From Dyadobacter fermentans DSM 18053 (GTDB taxonomy: Bacteria; Bacteroidota; Bacteroidia; Cytophagales; Spirosomataceae), in the NCBI RefSeq assembly GCF_000023125.1, contig NC_013037.1, positions 4,766,501 through 4,830,500 on the forward strand: 64,000 nt of DNA. Reading direction: 5' to 3'. Positions 50,973 through 62,118 of this stretch are shown in pieces. The first letter of the stretch is position 1. The number at the start of each line of letters is the position of its first letter. The position numbers and the translations under genes are program-made. The notes beneath the pieces are model-generated. The model saw only the letters and a list, made by a program, of their open reading frames with translations. It searched no databases and was not told the DNA's origin.

Positions 50973-53879
50973 CTACCTCAGCAACTGTACCCAGCCTTTC
51001 ATGCTCGTCTCGGTGCCCTGTTTTTTGGATGATTCAAAATAGATCGTCAGCTCGTAGTAGTATTGGCCGGCCGCAAGCTCTTTCCCCCCGTTCGTTTTAC
51101 CGTCCCAATTGATATTCACGTCCCTGGTCGAAAACACCTCCGCACCCCAGCGGTTGAATGCCTTGAATTCCAGGGATTGTACAAATGCCGGGCATTCATA
51201 AGGTTGGAAAATGTCGTTTTTGGCATCGCCGTTCGGTGTGAATACATTGGGCAAAACATACATCGGGCAATTGTCCCTGCAAACGGTGTTGCTCGGCGCA
51301 CTCTCGGTCCCGAATTTGTTGACGGCCGTCACATAATAACACCCGGCAAAAGACGTCAGTCCCTCGTGGTCATAAGCCGTTTGCAGCGGCGACGGCGGGG
51401 TAGTGATGGTCGTGATGAGCGTTGGCGTGTCGCCCTCATATCTTGCATAGTACACGCGGTAGGCGGTCACGAGCGGGTCGCAGTCACGGCCGCCGGCTTG
51501 CTGGGGATATTGCCACGTGAGGTGGTTGGTGAATCCGATGGTGTTGCAGAACGCCTGCGGAATGTTTTGAAGCGAGTCGCAATTGAGCGGATCGAGGCTC
51601 AGCACCGGCGGACAGGGCTTAATCGTATCCGATGGTGAAATGCAAAGGATTTGAGAAAAATTATACAATACGGCCGGTTTGATCTGACTGTTATTGTAAG
51701 AGCCCACCGTCTCCACTTTGTAGCAATAGGTAGAGTCTTTGGCAATACTCACATTCACGACGCCATCGGCAGCATACTGGTCGGTGCCGTCATCCACGAA
51801 ACTGAACGTTTGCGGTCCCTGCACTGATACTTCCGCAATGCGGTTGAACGTGCCGGGCCGGGCTTTGTCCTCGCGGTAAATCCGATGAACGCGGTTATTG
51901 TTGCTCCACGGCACCAACGCGCTCCATTTCAGCCCGATCTGATTGGGCTGCGCCGCATCTTGTTCGAGCCTTACAGAGCTGGCCGTTTTCGTTTCGTCAA
52001 ACTTCGTTAGCTGCCCGTTTACGGTGGTGTAATATTCGAGTTTGTAATTGTAGGCGTTGGCTTCGGTGTCGAGGTTTCGGTCCACGAACAGTGTGTCGCG
52101 CGCGCCTGCCGCGAGGTTTGTATTAATGGTTGCAATTTGTGTAAACGCCGTGCCATTCTGTCCCGTAGCCCTGAAAAGCCGGTATTGCGCCGGAAGTCCC
52201 GCGGCAGCGGCCGGCCTCATCCATTTAACCGTGATCACACCTTTGGTAGTGCTGGTGGAATCGACCGTCACATTGGTAATGACGGGCATCACAACGGGTA
52301 AATTGAGGCAAAACTCCGGTGAGGCGATGCTTTCGCCGCCGCCAATCAGATACCCCGGTTCGCCGGGAGAGGCGCCGGGTCTCGGAAACAGCACCACAAT
52401 GCGGTAAGAATAGGAAACGCCCGGGCGCAGGCCGTCGCCATTGTTATTGTCGAGGAATGTAGTCTCATCCACGTCCACCCTGCCAATTTCCTGGTAGCCG
52501 GAGCCCGCCGGAATGCCAGGGCTGCACACATCGTCCGGAATATCGGTGCATTGCTCGGCACGATAAATGGCGATTTTCGCGCCGGCAATCTGGCATTTGT
52601 AGGCATCCCATGTGAGCCGGTAAGCGGTGCCGGCCGGGTCGGTGGCGGCAACGCCTTTCAGGCCGGTAGGTTTGGGACCGTACACACGGATATTCCAGGT
52701 CGTCATGTCGGCCAGTTTCCTGAACAGCGAAGGGTTCGGATAGCCCGGAGGCGCCGCGTCCTCGACTTTGAAGAGCACATTGTATGGTTCCAGTCTGATA
52801 TGCTCGCAGGAAGTTTGCCAAACGAACGTGCCGGTAACCGAGCTCTGCGAACCCTGCCCGGATACGGTGAAACTGGCCACGGCCGGTTTGATCAGTGTCG
52901 GATCATAAACACCGCTCGCCGAAGTCAGGTTGAGCCTGTCGCCGTTTCTGTCGGTGGCGGTCACTCTTTGGTTGATAAGCGTGCCGGCTTCCACGCAAAT
53001 GTCCGGTAAGGGCGGAACCGCGGGCCGGTCGTTTCGCACATCGTCGACGATGATCTGCATATCTCGGACGATCTGCCCGATCAGTGCCCCGTCGCGCCAT
53101 TCTTCCACGACAAACGCGACGTTATAATATCCTTTTGTTACCGGTGCATTCCAGATGATGTCGCCCGTAACCCGGTTAATGGCAAAAGTGGCCGGCGAGC
53201 CGCCCGTTTCGGTTTGGCCGGGAGGTGTCACGGTGTTGGGGTCCTGGTATTCCAGGTTCACGCCTACTCCGTTGGCGCCGGCTTGCTGGGGAGTGAACAT
53301 GCGGTAAGCAATGCTGTCGCCATCGGCGTCGAATGCGCCAGGGTTATGAATATAGCGCTGGCCCACCGCGGCGAGGTCGATCGGAGCGTTTCGGAGAACG
53401 GGAGTGCGGTTCAAACCAAATGTGGCATTGATCTCGAGCACCGTGCTGACATAGAAGTTAAGCCGGTTGGTAGGCTCTGGGCCAATATTCAGTACGCCAT
53501 CGTTTCTTGCATCCACTTCCATGGAAATACGGTAGGCGCCGGTGGTCGGGAAGGTGTAGGTGGCGATGTAGGTATTCATGGTGGTGTTATTCCCGATGTC
53601 CACAATCGGCATTATTCTCGGCGCCTCGATGGTTACCGGCGTGCCCGTAGACTGCACATTCCCTATTTTGAAGAAGACCGATGTCTGCCGGTCCGCAGCG
53701 TCTTTTCCACTGACCATGTCAAAATAGCCGGTGACTTTGATCTCGTAGATGTGCGATGTGAGCGACATCCTGCGCGCAGTGATTTCGCCGGCCCGGAAGT
53801 GGGTCGCAAATGCCTGGCTGAACGCAAGCGTCAGCATGAGAATTACAAGCAGGATGCGGGCAGATAGAGGTCTGATCAT
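50973..53879 (-). CDS. T9SS type B sorted gliding motility-associated surface protein, paralog 2
   Basis: 968 residues with signal peptide 1-25 (SQAFA) followed by THFRAGEITARR. Same domain order as paralog 1: N-terminal beta domain, two cadherin-like regions, FN3-like repeats (e.g. TNVTVDSTSTTKGVITVKW) and a C-terminal CHU_C domain with PNVFTPNGDAKNDIF and RWGAEVFS. Very long stretches are identical to paralog 1, so the pair is a recent tandem duplication, with differences spread evenly and no frame damage. Role inferred as surface adhesin or gliding component secreted through T9SS. Upstream is the 290-base region shared with divergent sdhC. Confidence 0.88.
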   Translation of the reverse strand: MIRPLSARILLVILMLTLAFSQAFATHFRAGEITARRMSLTSHIYEIKVTGYFDMVSGKDAADRQTSVFFKIGNVQSTGTPVTIEAPRIMPIVDIGNNTTMNTYIATYTFPTTGAYRISMEVDARNDGVLNIGPEPTNRLNFYVSTVLEINATFGLNRTPVLRNAPIDLAAVGQRYIHNPGAFDADGDSIAYRMFTPQQAGANGVGVNLEYQDPNTVTPPGQTETGGSPATFAINRVTGDIIWNAPVTKGYYNVAFVVEEWRDGALIGQIVRDMQIIVDDVRNDRPAVPPLPDICVEAGTLINQRVTATDRNGDRLNLTSASGVYDPTLIKPAVASFTVSGQGSQSSVTGTFVWQTSCEHIRLEPYNVLFKVEDAAPPGYPNPSLFRKLADMTTWNIRVYGPKPTGLKGVAATDPAGTAYRLTWDAYKCQIAGAKIAIYRAEQCTDIPDDVCSPGIPAGSGYQEIGRVDVDETTFLDNNNGDGLRPGVSYSYRIVVLFPRPGASPGEPGYLIGGGESIASPEFCLNLPVVMPVITNVTVDSTSTTKGVITVKWMRPAAAAGLPAQYRLFRATGQNGTAFTQIATINTNLAAGARDTLFVDRNLDTEANAYNYKLEYYTTVNGQLTKFDETKTASSVRLEQDAAQPNQIGLKWSALVPWSNNNRVHRIYREDKARPGTFNRIAEVSVQGPQTFSFVDDGTDQYAADGVVNVSIAKDSTYCYKVETVGSYNNSQIKPAVLYNFSQILCISPSDTIKPCPPVLSLDPLNCDSLQNIPQAFCNTIGFTNHLTWQYPQQAGGRDCDPLVTAYRVYYARYEGDTPTLITTITTPPSPLQTAYDHEGLTSFAGCYYVTAVNKFGTESAPSNTVCRDNCPMYVLPNVFTPNGDAKNDIFQPYECPAFVQSLEFKAFNRWGAEVFSTRDVNINWDGKTNGGKELAAGQYYYELTIYFESSKKQGTETSMKGWVQLLR

Positions 53880-53915
53880 GGGTAGGTTCGTTGGTCATCC
53901 GGTTATGTAATACCT

Positions 53916-53950
53916 CAACGAAATGCCTGTTTAAAAATGTGTGCTATTCG
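53916..53950. promoter_or_regulatory. upstream block shared by the tandem paralogs, copy 2
   Basis: CAACGAAA at 53916-53923 and TAAAAATGTGTGC at 53932-53944, then TATTCGG, 37-71 bases upstream of the paralog 2 start. Confidence 0.55.
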
Positions 53951-54086
53951 GTTACAAAATAGTTTGAAAGAATCGGCTGAGGCCTTCGGTCTGAGCGCCT
54001 TGGATTTACAAGAACTATTCAGTCTAAATAATTCTTAATAATGATTATAAATAAACAAAGCGGTTTGCAAAAATGAAACGGATTCT

Positions 54087-54117
54087 TTGCCTTGCTAACG
54101 TTTGTGATATACCTTTG
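54087..54117 (+). promoter_or_regulatory. Bacteroidota promoter of sdhCAB
   Basis: TTG at 54087-54089, a 20-base spacer and TACCTTTG at 54110-54117: exact consensus. The leader is about 45 bases to the sdhC ATG. Confidence 0.8.
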
Positions 54118-54169
54118 AAAGGTTCTAAATATACCTCAATTTTTTGCACTAAAACCATTCGTTTTTGTT

Positions 54170-54841
54170 ATGTCGTGGTTTTCACAAACGTTAACGAGCT
54201 CTATCGGGAAAAAACTTTTGATGGCTCTTACCGGACTTTTTCTGATTAGCTTTCTGGTGATTCATGCCACCATCAATGCCATGATTTTTTACAATGATGG
54301 CGGGGAGACTTTTTCGCATTGGGGGCACTTCATGGGTACCAACCCGATTATACGTACGCTTGAAATCGGCCTCGTTGCGGGCTTCATCATCCATATCGCC
54401 GACGGTCTGATCCTCTGGAAAAACAACCGTGAGGCACGTCCGGTAGGTTACGCGGTCAGCAATGCATCGGCCAACAGCACCTGGTACTCGCGCAGCATGG
54501 GCTTGCTCGGAACTTTGCTTTTGATCTTCCTGGTGATCCACACTTCGCACTTCTGGATTCCTAACCGGTCCAACCAGTTTGCCACAGGCGAGGAGCTGGA
54601 CTTGTACCAGATGATGCTCGATATCTTCCAGAACCCGATCGTGGTGTTGATTTATGTGTTGGGCTGCGTGTCGCTTTTCTGGCATTTGCTGCACGGTTTC
54701 AAAAGCGCATTCCAGTCGCTGGGCCTCAACCACGTGAAGTACAATGGCATCATCTCGTGGATTGGAACTGCATTCTCGATTGTCATTCCGATCCTCTTCG
54801 CGCTGATGCCGATCTCGATTTATCTGGGCTGGGTGAAGTAA
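54170..54841 (+). CDS. sdhC: succinate dehydrogenase cytochrome b subunit
   Basis: 223 residues with five TM segments: the single-subunit diheme cytochrome b type (SdhC/FrdC of Wolinella and Bacteroidota), so no separate SdhD is needed. Histidines for heme are seen in the TMs, e.g. FLVIHATINAM, SHWGHFMG, LVAGFIIHIADG, FLVIHTSHFWI and FWHLLHGF. Passes electrons between succinate and menaquinone. First gene of the operon; sdhA starts 46 bases later. Confidence 0.94.
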   Translation: MSWFSQTLTSSIGKKLLMALTGLFLISFLVIHATINAMIFYNDGGETFSHWGHFMGTNPIIRTLEIGLVAGFIIHIADGLILWKNNREARPVGYAVSNASANSTWYSRSMGLLGTLLLIFLVIHTSHFWIPNRSNQFATGEELDLYQMMLDIFQNPIVVLIYVLGCVSLFWHLLHGFKSAFQSLGLNHVKYNGIISWIGTAFSIVIPILFALMPISIYLGWVK

Positions 54842-54887
54842 TCCCGGCAAGTTTCATTTTCAAATTTCTGATTAAATAATATTTGAT

Positions 54888-56876
<1,989 letters not shown>

Positions 56877-56939
56877 GACCTCCTGTGGCATGGATTTATG
56901 TCACGCATAAAAGAAGAATCAGATATAAAGAATATAGGT

Positions 56940-57704
56940 ATGGAAGGAAATATGAGGTTGTCTCTCAAAGTTTGGAGACAAAGCAATAAAGACGCAGCGG
57001 GAGGTTTCGAGGAATACAAACTGGACCATGTTTCTCCCGATATGTCATTTCTTGAAATGTTCGATGTATTGAACGAGCAACTCATCGAGGAAGGAAAAGA
57101 ACCTGTATCATTCGACCACGACTGCCGCGAGGGTATTTGCGGGGCTTGTTCGATGTATATAAATGGCCGTCCGCATGGACCGTTGCGCGGGGTAACCACC
57201 TGCCAACTGCACATGCGTTCGTTCAACGACGGGGATACTATCGTGGTAGAGCCATGGAGAGCGCAGGCTTTCCCGGTGATCAAAGACCTCGTGGTAGACC
57301 GTGACGCATTCGACCGCGTGATTTCTGCGGGCGGTTTCGTATCGGTGAACACCGGTAATGCACAGGATGCAAACGCATTGCCGATCGCGAAAGAAGCTGC
57401 TGACGACGCATTTGCAGCAGCAGCATGTATCGGTTGCGGCGCTTGCGTAGCGGCTTGTAAAAATGCTTCCGCAATGCTTTTCGTATCTGCCAAAATCTCC
57501 CAGCTGGCATTGTTGCCGCAAGGACAGGCAGAACGCAGCATCCGCGCCGAGAAAATGGTCGCTCAAATGGACGCAGAAGGCTTCGGAGCCTGCACCAACA
57601 CCGGTGCCTGCTCAGCAGAATGCCCTAAGGAAATTAGCCTCGAAAACATCGCCCGCATGAACCGCGAGTACATCGGCGCGAAATTCTCGTCTTCGGCGGT
57701 TTAA
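56940..57704 (+). CDS. sdhB: succinate dehydrogenase iron-sulfur subunit
   Basis: 254 residues from the ATG at 56940; the frame also opens at 56898 but the longer form adds charged residues without homology. [2Fe-2S] cysteines at 62, 67, 70 and 88 ([17 protein letters not shown]), then the [4Fe-4S] [13 protein letters not shown] and [3Fe-4S] [14 protein letters not shown]. Carries electrons from SdhA to SdhC. Last operon gene, closed by a hairpin terminator. Confidence 0.96.
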   Translation: MEGNMRLSLKVWRQSNKDAAGGFEEYKLDHVSPDMSFLEMFDVLNEQLIEEGKEPVSFDHDCREGICGACSMYINGRPHGPLRGVTTCQLHMRSFNDGDTIVVEPWRAQAFPVIKDLVVDRDAFDRVISAGGFVSVNTGNAQDANALPIAKEAADDAFAAAACIGCGACVAACKNASAMLFVSAKISQLALLPQGQAERSIRAEKMVAQMDAEGFGACTNTGACSAECPKEISLENIARMNREYIGAKFSSSAV

Positions 57705-57722
57705 AATATATAATGCACTGCG

Positions 57723-57755
57723 CAGGGCAGTCGGGCAACCGGCTGCCCTGTTTTT
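57723..57755 (+). terminator. terminator of sdhCAB
   Basis: CAGGGCAG (57723-57730) pairs with CTGCCCTG (57743-57750), 12-base loop, and five T follow. Part of the loop can also pair (CGG/CCG). Confidence 0.85.
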
Positions 57756-57825
57756 GTTAGGGAAAGGGCTGGAATCTGTTAATGTTTCAAAATGTTTATA
57801 TTGCATTAGGAAAGTAAACAACGAC

Positions 57826-58404
57826 ATGGATACGGTAGAATTGAGATACAAGCCTCTGCGTCTTGATGATGAATTCTACGAGTTTTGCCGGGAGAATGAT
57901 CAACTCAAAATAGAGAGGGATAGCGAAGGAACGCTCTATATTATTTCAAATAGTGGCGGAACTACGGGAATCTTGAATTCGATCATCAACTACTGGCTGA
58001 TGCATTGGCACCTTGCGAGGAATTTGGGCCATGTTTTTGATTCATCGACAGCTTTTCGTCTTCCTAACACCTCGGTAAGATCTCCTGACGCCTCGTGGGT
58101 CTCCAATGAAAAATGGGAATACCTGACGGACGCCGAACAAACAAAGTTTCCACCTGTTTGTCCTGACTTTGTGATTGAGTTGCTATCAGCAAATGATGAT
58201 TTACACACCATTCAGAAAAAGATTCAAAGCGAATGGATTGAAAACGGATGCAGCCTGGCTTGGCTTATCGATCCATTTACAGAGACAGCTTATGTGTATC
58301 GACCGAATGCGGATGTCGAGGCTGTCAGCGGATTCAGCCAGCTATTATCGGGGGGAAACGTGCTTGAAGGCTTTGAATTCGATTTAAGCAAACTCAAAAT
58401 ATAA
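57826..58404 (+). CDS. Uma2 family endonuclease-like protein
   Basis: 192 residues from the ATG at 57826. Matches the Uma2/DUF820 PD-(D/E)xK family: RSPDASWVS, FPPVCPDFVIELLSANDD with the Asp and Glu of the active site, the lysine in IQKKIQSEW, and GCSLAWLIDPFTETAYVYRP. Uma2 proteins are common in Bacteroidota and cyanobacteria, often in many copies; the nuclease activity is predicted and the role unknown. A TTTATATTG stretch upstream resembles a promoter. Confidence 0.87.
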   Translation: MDTVELRYKPLRLDDEFYEFCRENDQLKIERDSEGTLYIISNSGGTTGILNSIINYWLMHWHLARNLGHVFDSSTAFRLPNTSVRSPDASWVSNEKWEYLTDAEQTKFPPVCPDFVIELLSANDDLHTIQKKIQSEWIENGCSLAWLIDPFTETAYVYRPNADVEAVSGFSQLLSGGNVLEGFEFDLSKLKI

Positions 58405-58420
58405 ATCCATTTACACCAAA

Positions 58421-58464
58421 AATCAGCGAAGCAGACGATCTCCCGACCGTCTGCTTCGCTGATT
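58421..58464. terminator. long perfect hairpin between convergent genes
   Basis: AATCAGCGAAGCAGACG (58421-58437) and CGTCTGCTTCGCTGATT (58448-58464) give a 17-bp perfect stem around a 10-base loop, between Uma2 and the convergent OmpH-like gene. Works in both directions. Confidence 0.85.
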
Positions 58465-58481
58465 TATTCGATTCAGAAATA

Positions 58482-59102
58482 CTACTTCTTCTTGGTAGTA
58501 TCAGCTGCGGCAGGTTTGCCGGCGTTTTTGTATTCTTTATTCAAACCTTCTACGATCTTCTGCGTTACATCCAGAGACGGGTTTGCGAAGAGGATGCCGC
58601 CGCCCAGTGAGTAGCCAAGCACGTATTCGTAGCCGTTTTCTTTGTTGTATTTGTCGATGTAAGAACGGATGTTTTTGTAGAGTTCTTCATTCTTTTTAGC
58701 TTCCTCCTGGCCCAATGCCTGTGCCGATTGATCGCGGTAGGCCATCAGGTCCTGCTGCTTTTTCATGAGCTGTGCTTCTGTGGAGCGCGCTTGCTCGGGG
58801 GTCATGGTCGCGGCGCGTTGCTGGAAGAAAGCTACTTCATTTTGCAAAGAGCGTCCTTTGGTAGTCAGCTCGTTTTCAAGCTGGAAATTCTTGTTTTCAA
58901 GCTCTTTTCTGGTATCCTTGAAGAAATCGTAGTTTTTCAGAAGTGAATCCACCTGAACGTAAACAGTGCGGCGGCCTTCCACTACTGCACCATCTGCGGC
59001 TGCGCCCGAATCTGACGATTTGCTTGAAAAATGTAGGAAGAATAACACCGCCACAGCAAGCGAAAGGACGACGTTCCAGATCAATGAAGTATTGTTGTTC
59101 AC
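58482..59102 (-). CDS. OmpH/Skp family periplasmic chaperone-like protein
   Basis: 206 residues, starting with GTG at 59102. N-terminal hydrophobic segment (residues ~8-23) acts as a signal anchor; then Ala-rich linker and the OmpH pattern YVQVDSLLKNYDFFKDTRKEL, a long coiled coil (~70-150, FQLENELTTKGRSLQNEVAFFQQRAA) and the C-terminal YVLGYSLGGGILFANPSLDVTQ that is typical of the family. Skp holds unfolded outer-membrane proteins in the periplasm. The Ala/Lys-rich tail is disordered. Confidence 0.88.
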   Translation of the reverse strand: MNNNTSLIWNVVLSLAVAVLFFLHFSSKSSDSGAAADGAVVEGRRTVYVQVDSLLKNYDFFKDTRKELENKNFQLENELTTKGRSLQNEVAFFQQRAATMTPEQARSTEAQLMKKQQDLMAYRDQSAQALGQEEAKKNEELYKNIRSYIDKYNKENGYEYVLGYSLGGGILFANPSLDVTQKIVEGLNKEYKNAGKPAAADTTKKK

Positions 59103-59134
59103 GTTTTTAAGGTTTATTGTTTTTGAACGAGCCG

Positions 59135-59163
59135 CAAAGATAATGATTTGTGTTTAAGTACAA
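59135..59163 (-). promoter_or_regulatory. Bacteroidota promoter of the OmpH-like gene
   Basis: On the minus strand TTG (59163-59161), an 18-base spacer and TATCTTTG (59142-59135): exact -7 box, spacer one base short. The start site lies near 59128, 26 bases upstream of the GTG. Confidence 0.65.
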
Positions 59164-59248
59164 TGAATATGTATCCTCCCGAAAGCCGCTCCGGAGGCCC
59201 GCTTCAAAGCCCGCTACACCGCTGCCAGCCGGTAGCAGAAGCGCCAAC

Positions 59249-59614
59249 TCAGGGAGCCGTCCCGGCAGCTGGGACGGAACTCCGGCGGAAGATTTGCCGC
59301 ACCCAATATCCCGCCAGGCCCGAAAAGCCGCCTACCAGCCCGCCCACGATCGCCGTGACCAGCAGAAGCACTATCCCGTTCGGCAACATGAATATCTTCG
59401 CGACACGGTCGGACAGGGCACCGTCGGAAATGAAATGCTGATAATAGCCGTAAAGCAGCCATGGCACGGCAATACCGCCAAAACCCGCCCAGAATGCCCC
59501 TCGGAACGTTACCGGGCGCCAGGCGAGCACCACGAACGGAACAATGGCAATGACCCACCAGGGGGTGAATATTTGCAACACGGCCGACAGAATGGCTATG
59601 ATCAGAAAATTCAT
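59249..59614 (-). CDS. small multi-pass membrane protein
   Basis: 121 residues from the ATG at 59614. Three to four hydrophobic segments: MNFLIIAILSAVLQIFTPWWVIAIV, FRGAFWAGFGGIAVPWLLYGYY, and IVLLLVTAIVGGLVGGFSGLAGYW described by parts, with Trp/Gly-rich turns. No family recognised. It begins 11 bases after the penicillin acylase stop on the same strand, so it is very likely co-transcribed. An upstream start at 59644 would overlap the acylase. Confidence 0.7.
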   Translation of the reverse strand: MNFLIIAILSAVLQIFTPWWVIAIVPFVVLAWRPVTFRGAFWAGFGGIAVPWLLYGYYQHFISDGALSDRVAKIFMLPNGIVLLLVTAIVGGLVGGFSGLAGYWVRQIFRRSSVPAAGTAP

Positions 59615-59624
59615 AAGTTCCGGA

Positions 59625-62081
59625 TTAACGTTTTTGCAATACAAGACTCGACGCGAGACGCGGCACTTTCTGGTCGGGCGATGTGAGGTAGATTAACTCA
59701 TTCAGCTCGCCTTTCTCCCACTTTTCCAGCAAATTGAGGTAATAAGGGCTACCCGGATTTCCTGACTGACCGCCCGGGAAGATGCCATACGCCCGGGGCG
59801 TCGGCCCCAGTTCCACCACCATCCGCCAGGATGGCCCCTTTCGCTTCGTCATGGCATTCACAATGCTGCTGCCGCCGCCGGTTAACAGCGGTGGCGCGTT
59901 GAAGGGTTTAATGCTGCGGCTCAAATGCCTTATTTCGGCATCTTTCACCTTCGACCATTGCCACTCAGGGCTCATAGCGCCCTTGCGGGCAGTGAGCGTA
60001 TCAAGCGAGGCATTGAAGCTCTGGTACACCAGGTCGGGTAATGTCTCTTTCTCGGGCGTGTTCACGTTATCGAACCACTTTTCGTTCGGCTGTTTTAAGA
60101 TCAGGTAAAGCGTCCGGTCGCGCGAGGGATATTCCATCGGGCTTTCGGCAGAGGAAAAATCGTCGCTCCAGATGGCCTGGCCTAGCAGTGGAAACCAGGT
60201 TTCGAAGATAGACGCGGCGATGGATTCCGGGGAGTTCTGATAATTCCAGTTTGAAAGCAGGATACGGGCGGCCTTCTGCTTCGGGCTCAGCGGGCGCGTT
60301 TCGAGAATGCCGAGCAATTTGGGAAGTAATGTGCGCGCCAACACGCTGAAATTGTCGTTTTGGAGCATTCTGAGGCTATCGGCATTGGCGCTGTTCATCG
60401 CTTGGAGGCGCTCATTGATGCGGATGGCGCGCTCGGGCGGCGCGAAGCTCCAATTGATATAATAAGGATAAGTGGTGTCGGCCGATGATTGGTTGGCGCT
60501 GCTTACAAAACCGCGCGGTGGGTTTTTTACGAACGGATTCTGCTCCGCGGGAATCCAGCCCTGCCAGTCGTTGGCCGGCAACGAGCCATCGAGCACAAAT
60601 TTGCCCTGTTCCTTATATTTCAAAGGGATTTTTCCATTTACGGTAATGGCAATGTTCTTCTCATTATCCGCAAACACGAAATTCTGCGCAGGTCCTACAT
60701 AATGCGTGAGGGCCTTGCGGTAGTCGTCGGAGGTTTTGGCCTTGTTTAACTCATAAAAGGTAATGAAACTGTTGCCCGGCTCATGGCCGATCCATTTAAT
60801 AGCCAGGTTGGGCAAATCCCCAAATGTGCCGTCCGAATCGGTGACTGGCCCGTGGTGGGTGTAAATGATTTGCTCGCGATAGGGCCTCAGCTGACCTTTC
60901 ACATGGATAATTTCTTCACGCTTGTGGGTTGGTTTCCATTGATTATCATGCCAATAGAAGTTCCGGTATTCATTTTTGAACTTGATTTTATATAAATCAA
61001 AAACATCGGCATCTACATTGGTAACGCCCCACGCCACATGCTGGTTGAAGCCGATGATCACACTCGGAATGCCCGGCAGCGACACGCCGTACACATTCAC
61101 ATCCGGCGAATGCAGCTGCACCTGGTACCAGATCGACGGGAGCGATAGTTCGAGGTGCGGGTCGTTGGCCAGAATAGGGTAGCCCGTAATGGACTTTTCG
61201 GCACTCACGGCCCAGTTGTTGCTGCCAATGCCTTCCTCTTTGGGCGCACGGGGCGGCAATGCGGTCAAAGGTTTTGCGGATAATGCGACGCTATCGCCCG
61301 GTATCATCGGCGGCACGGACTTGGGAACGGGAAGTTTGGGGAAGTTCCAGGCGGTGCCGGACGGAATAATCGGGCTTTCCTGCAACAACGGGTAGTCGGG
61401 GAAGAGCTGGGCGATGGTTTCCTGCCCGTACTTTTTCAATGCATTGGTCATGGCCTGCTCGTTGGAACGCCCGGCTAGTGTGAGCGTCATTTGTTCGAGC
61501 ATGTACATGGTGTTAATCGGCTTCCAGGCCTCGGGTTTGTATCCCAAAAGTTTGAATTCAATGGGGTAATCTTTCGGGTCGAGCTGCCGGATGAATGCAT
61601 TCACGCCGGCGGTGTAGCCGAGTAACGCCTCTCGCGAACGCGGGTCGGTCATCGCCACTTTCAGGTTTGCCTCGGCGCCGTAGCCCATTCCGAGCCTGCG
61701 GCTTTGCTGGTCCATCGGCAGGGTGGCCGGACCGAGGATTTCAGAAAGTCGGCCGGCCGCAGCGCGTGTCTGGAGGTCCATTTGCCAAAGCCGGTCCTTG
61801 GCGGTGATGTAACCTTGCGCGTAGAAAAGATCGAAGTCGTTTTTGGCAAAAATATGCGGTACGCCGTATTCGTCGAAACGGATGGTCACCTCGTCGTGCA
61901 GGCTGTCGAGTTGCAGCACCACTTTGGTTTTAGGGTCCTTGACTTTCTCGCTGTTCTGCCAAAGTCCGCAAAACGGGCTGAGAAACGGCCCCATCGCGGG
62001 AGCGGGGTCCCAGCGTCTGTCGAGCACATAAACGAGCCCTGCGGTGATCGCGATGAATAAAATTGCCTTTACAAACTTCAT
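59625..62081 (-). CDS. penicillin acylase family protein (Ntn-hydrolase)
   Basis: 818 residues with an N-terminal membrane or signal segment (~5-21). Typical parts: IRFDEYGVPHIFAKNDFDLFYAQGYITAKDRLWQMD divided by the conserved residues, then the autocleavage site with the nucleophile Ser287 in EEGIGSNNWAVS, NDPHLELSLPSIWYQVQ, and GNPGSPYYLNLLEKWEKG. Cleavage gives alpha and beta chains; members hydrolyse amides such as beta-lactams, acyl-homoserine lactones or N-acyl amino acids; the real substrate is unknown. Lies between cutC (37 bases upstream) and the small membrane gene. Confidence 0.92.
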   Translation of the reverse strand: MKFVKAILFIAITAGLVYVLDRRWDPAPAMGPFLSPFCGLWQNSEKVKDPKTKVVLQLDSLHDEVTIRFDEYGVPHIFAKNDFDLFYAQGYITAKDRLWQMDLQTRAAAGRLSEILGPATLPMDQQSRRLGMGYGAEANLKVAMTDPRSREALLGYTAGVNAFIRQLDPKDYPIEFKLLGYKPEAWKPINTMYMLEQMTLTLAGRSNEQAMTNALKKYGQETIAQLFPDYPLLQESPIIPSGTAWNFPKLPVPKSVPPMIPGDSVALSAKPLTALPPRAPKEEGIGSNNWAVSAEKSITGYPILANDPHLELSLPSIWYQVQLHSPDVNVYGVSLPGIPSVIIGFNQHVAWGVTNVDADVFDLYKIKFKNEYRNFYWHDNQWKPTHKREEIIHVKGQLRPYREQIIYTHHGPVTDSDGTFGDLPNLAIKWIGHEPGNSFITFYELNKAKTSDDYRKALTHYVGPAQNFVFADNEKNIAITVNGKIPLKYKEQGKFVLDGSLPANDWQGWIPAEQNPFVKNPPRGFVSSANQSSADTTYPYYINWSFAPPERAIRINERLQAMNSANADSLRMLQNDNFSVLARTLLPKLLGILETRPLSPKQKAARILLSNWNYQNSPESIAASIFETWFPLLGQAIWSDDFSSAESPMEYPSRDRTLYLILKQPNEKWFDNVNTPEKETLPDLVYQSFNASLDTLTARKGAMSPEWQWSKVKDAEIRHLSRSIKPFNAPPLLTGGGSSIVNAMTKRKGPSWRMVVELGPTPRAYGIFPGGQSGNPGSPYYLNLLEKWEKGELNELIYLTSPDQKVPRLASSLVLQKR

Positions 62082-62118
62082 AGAGAGGATGTTGACGTGT
62101 GCATTATAAATCGGCGCA

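Noticed and set aside
57826..58404. Uma2 protein as part of a defence or mobile system
   Set aside because: It stands alone between housekeeping genes and this family is widespread without linked partners.
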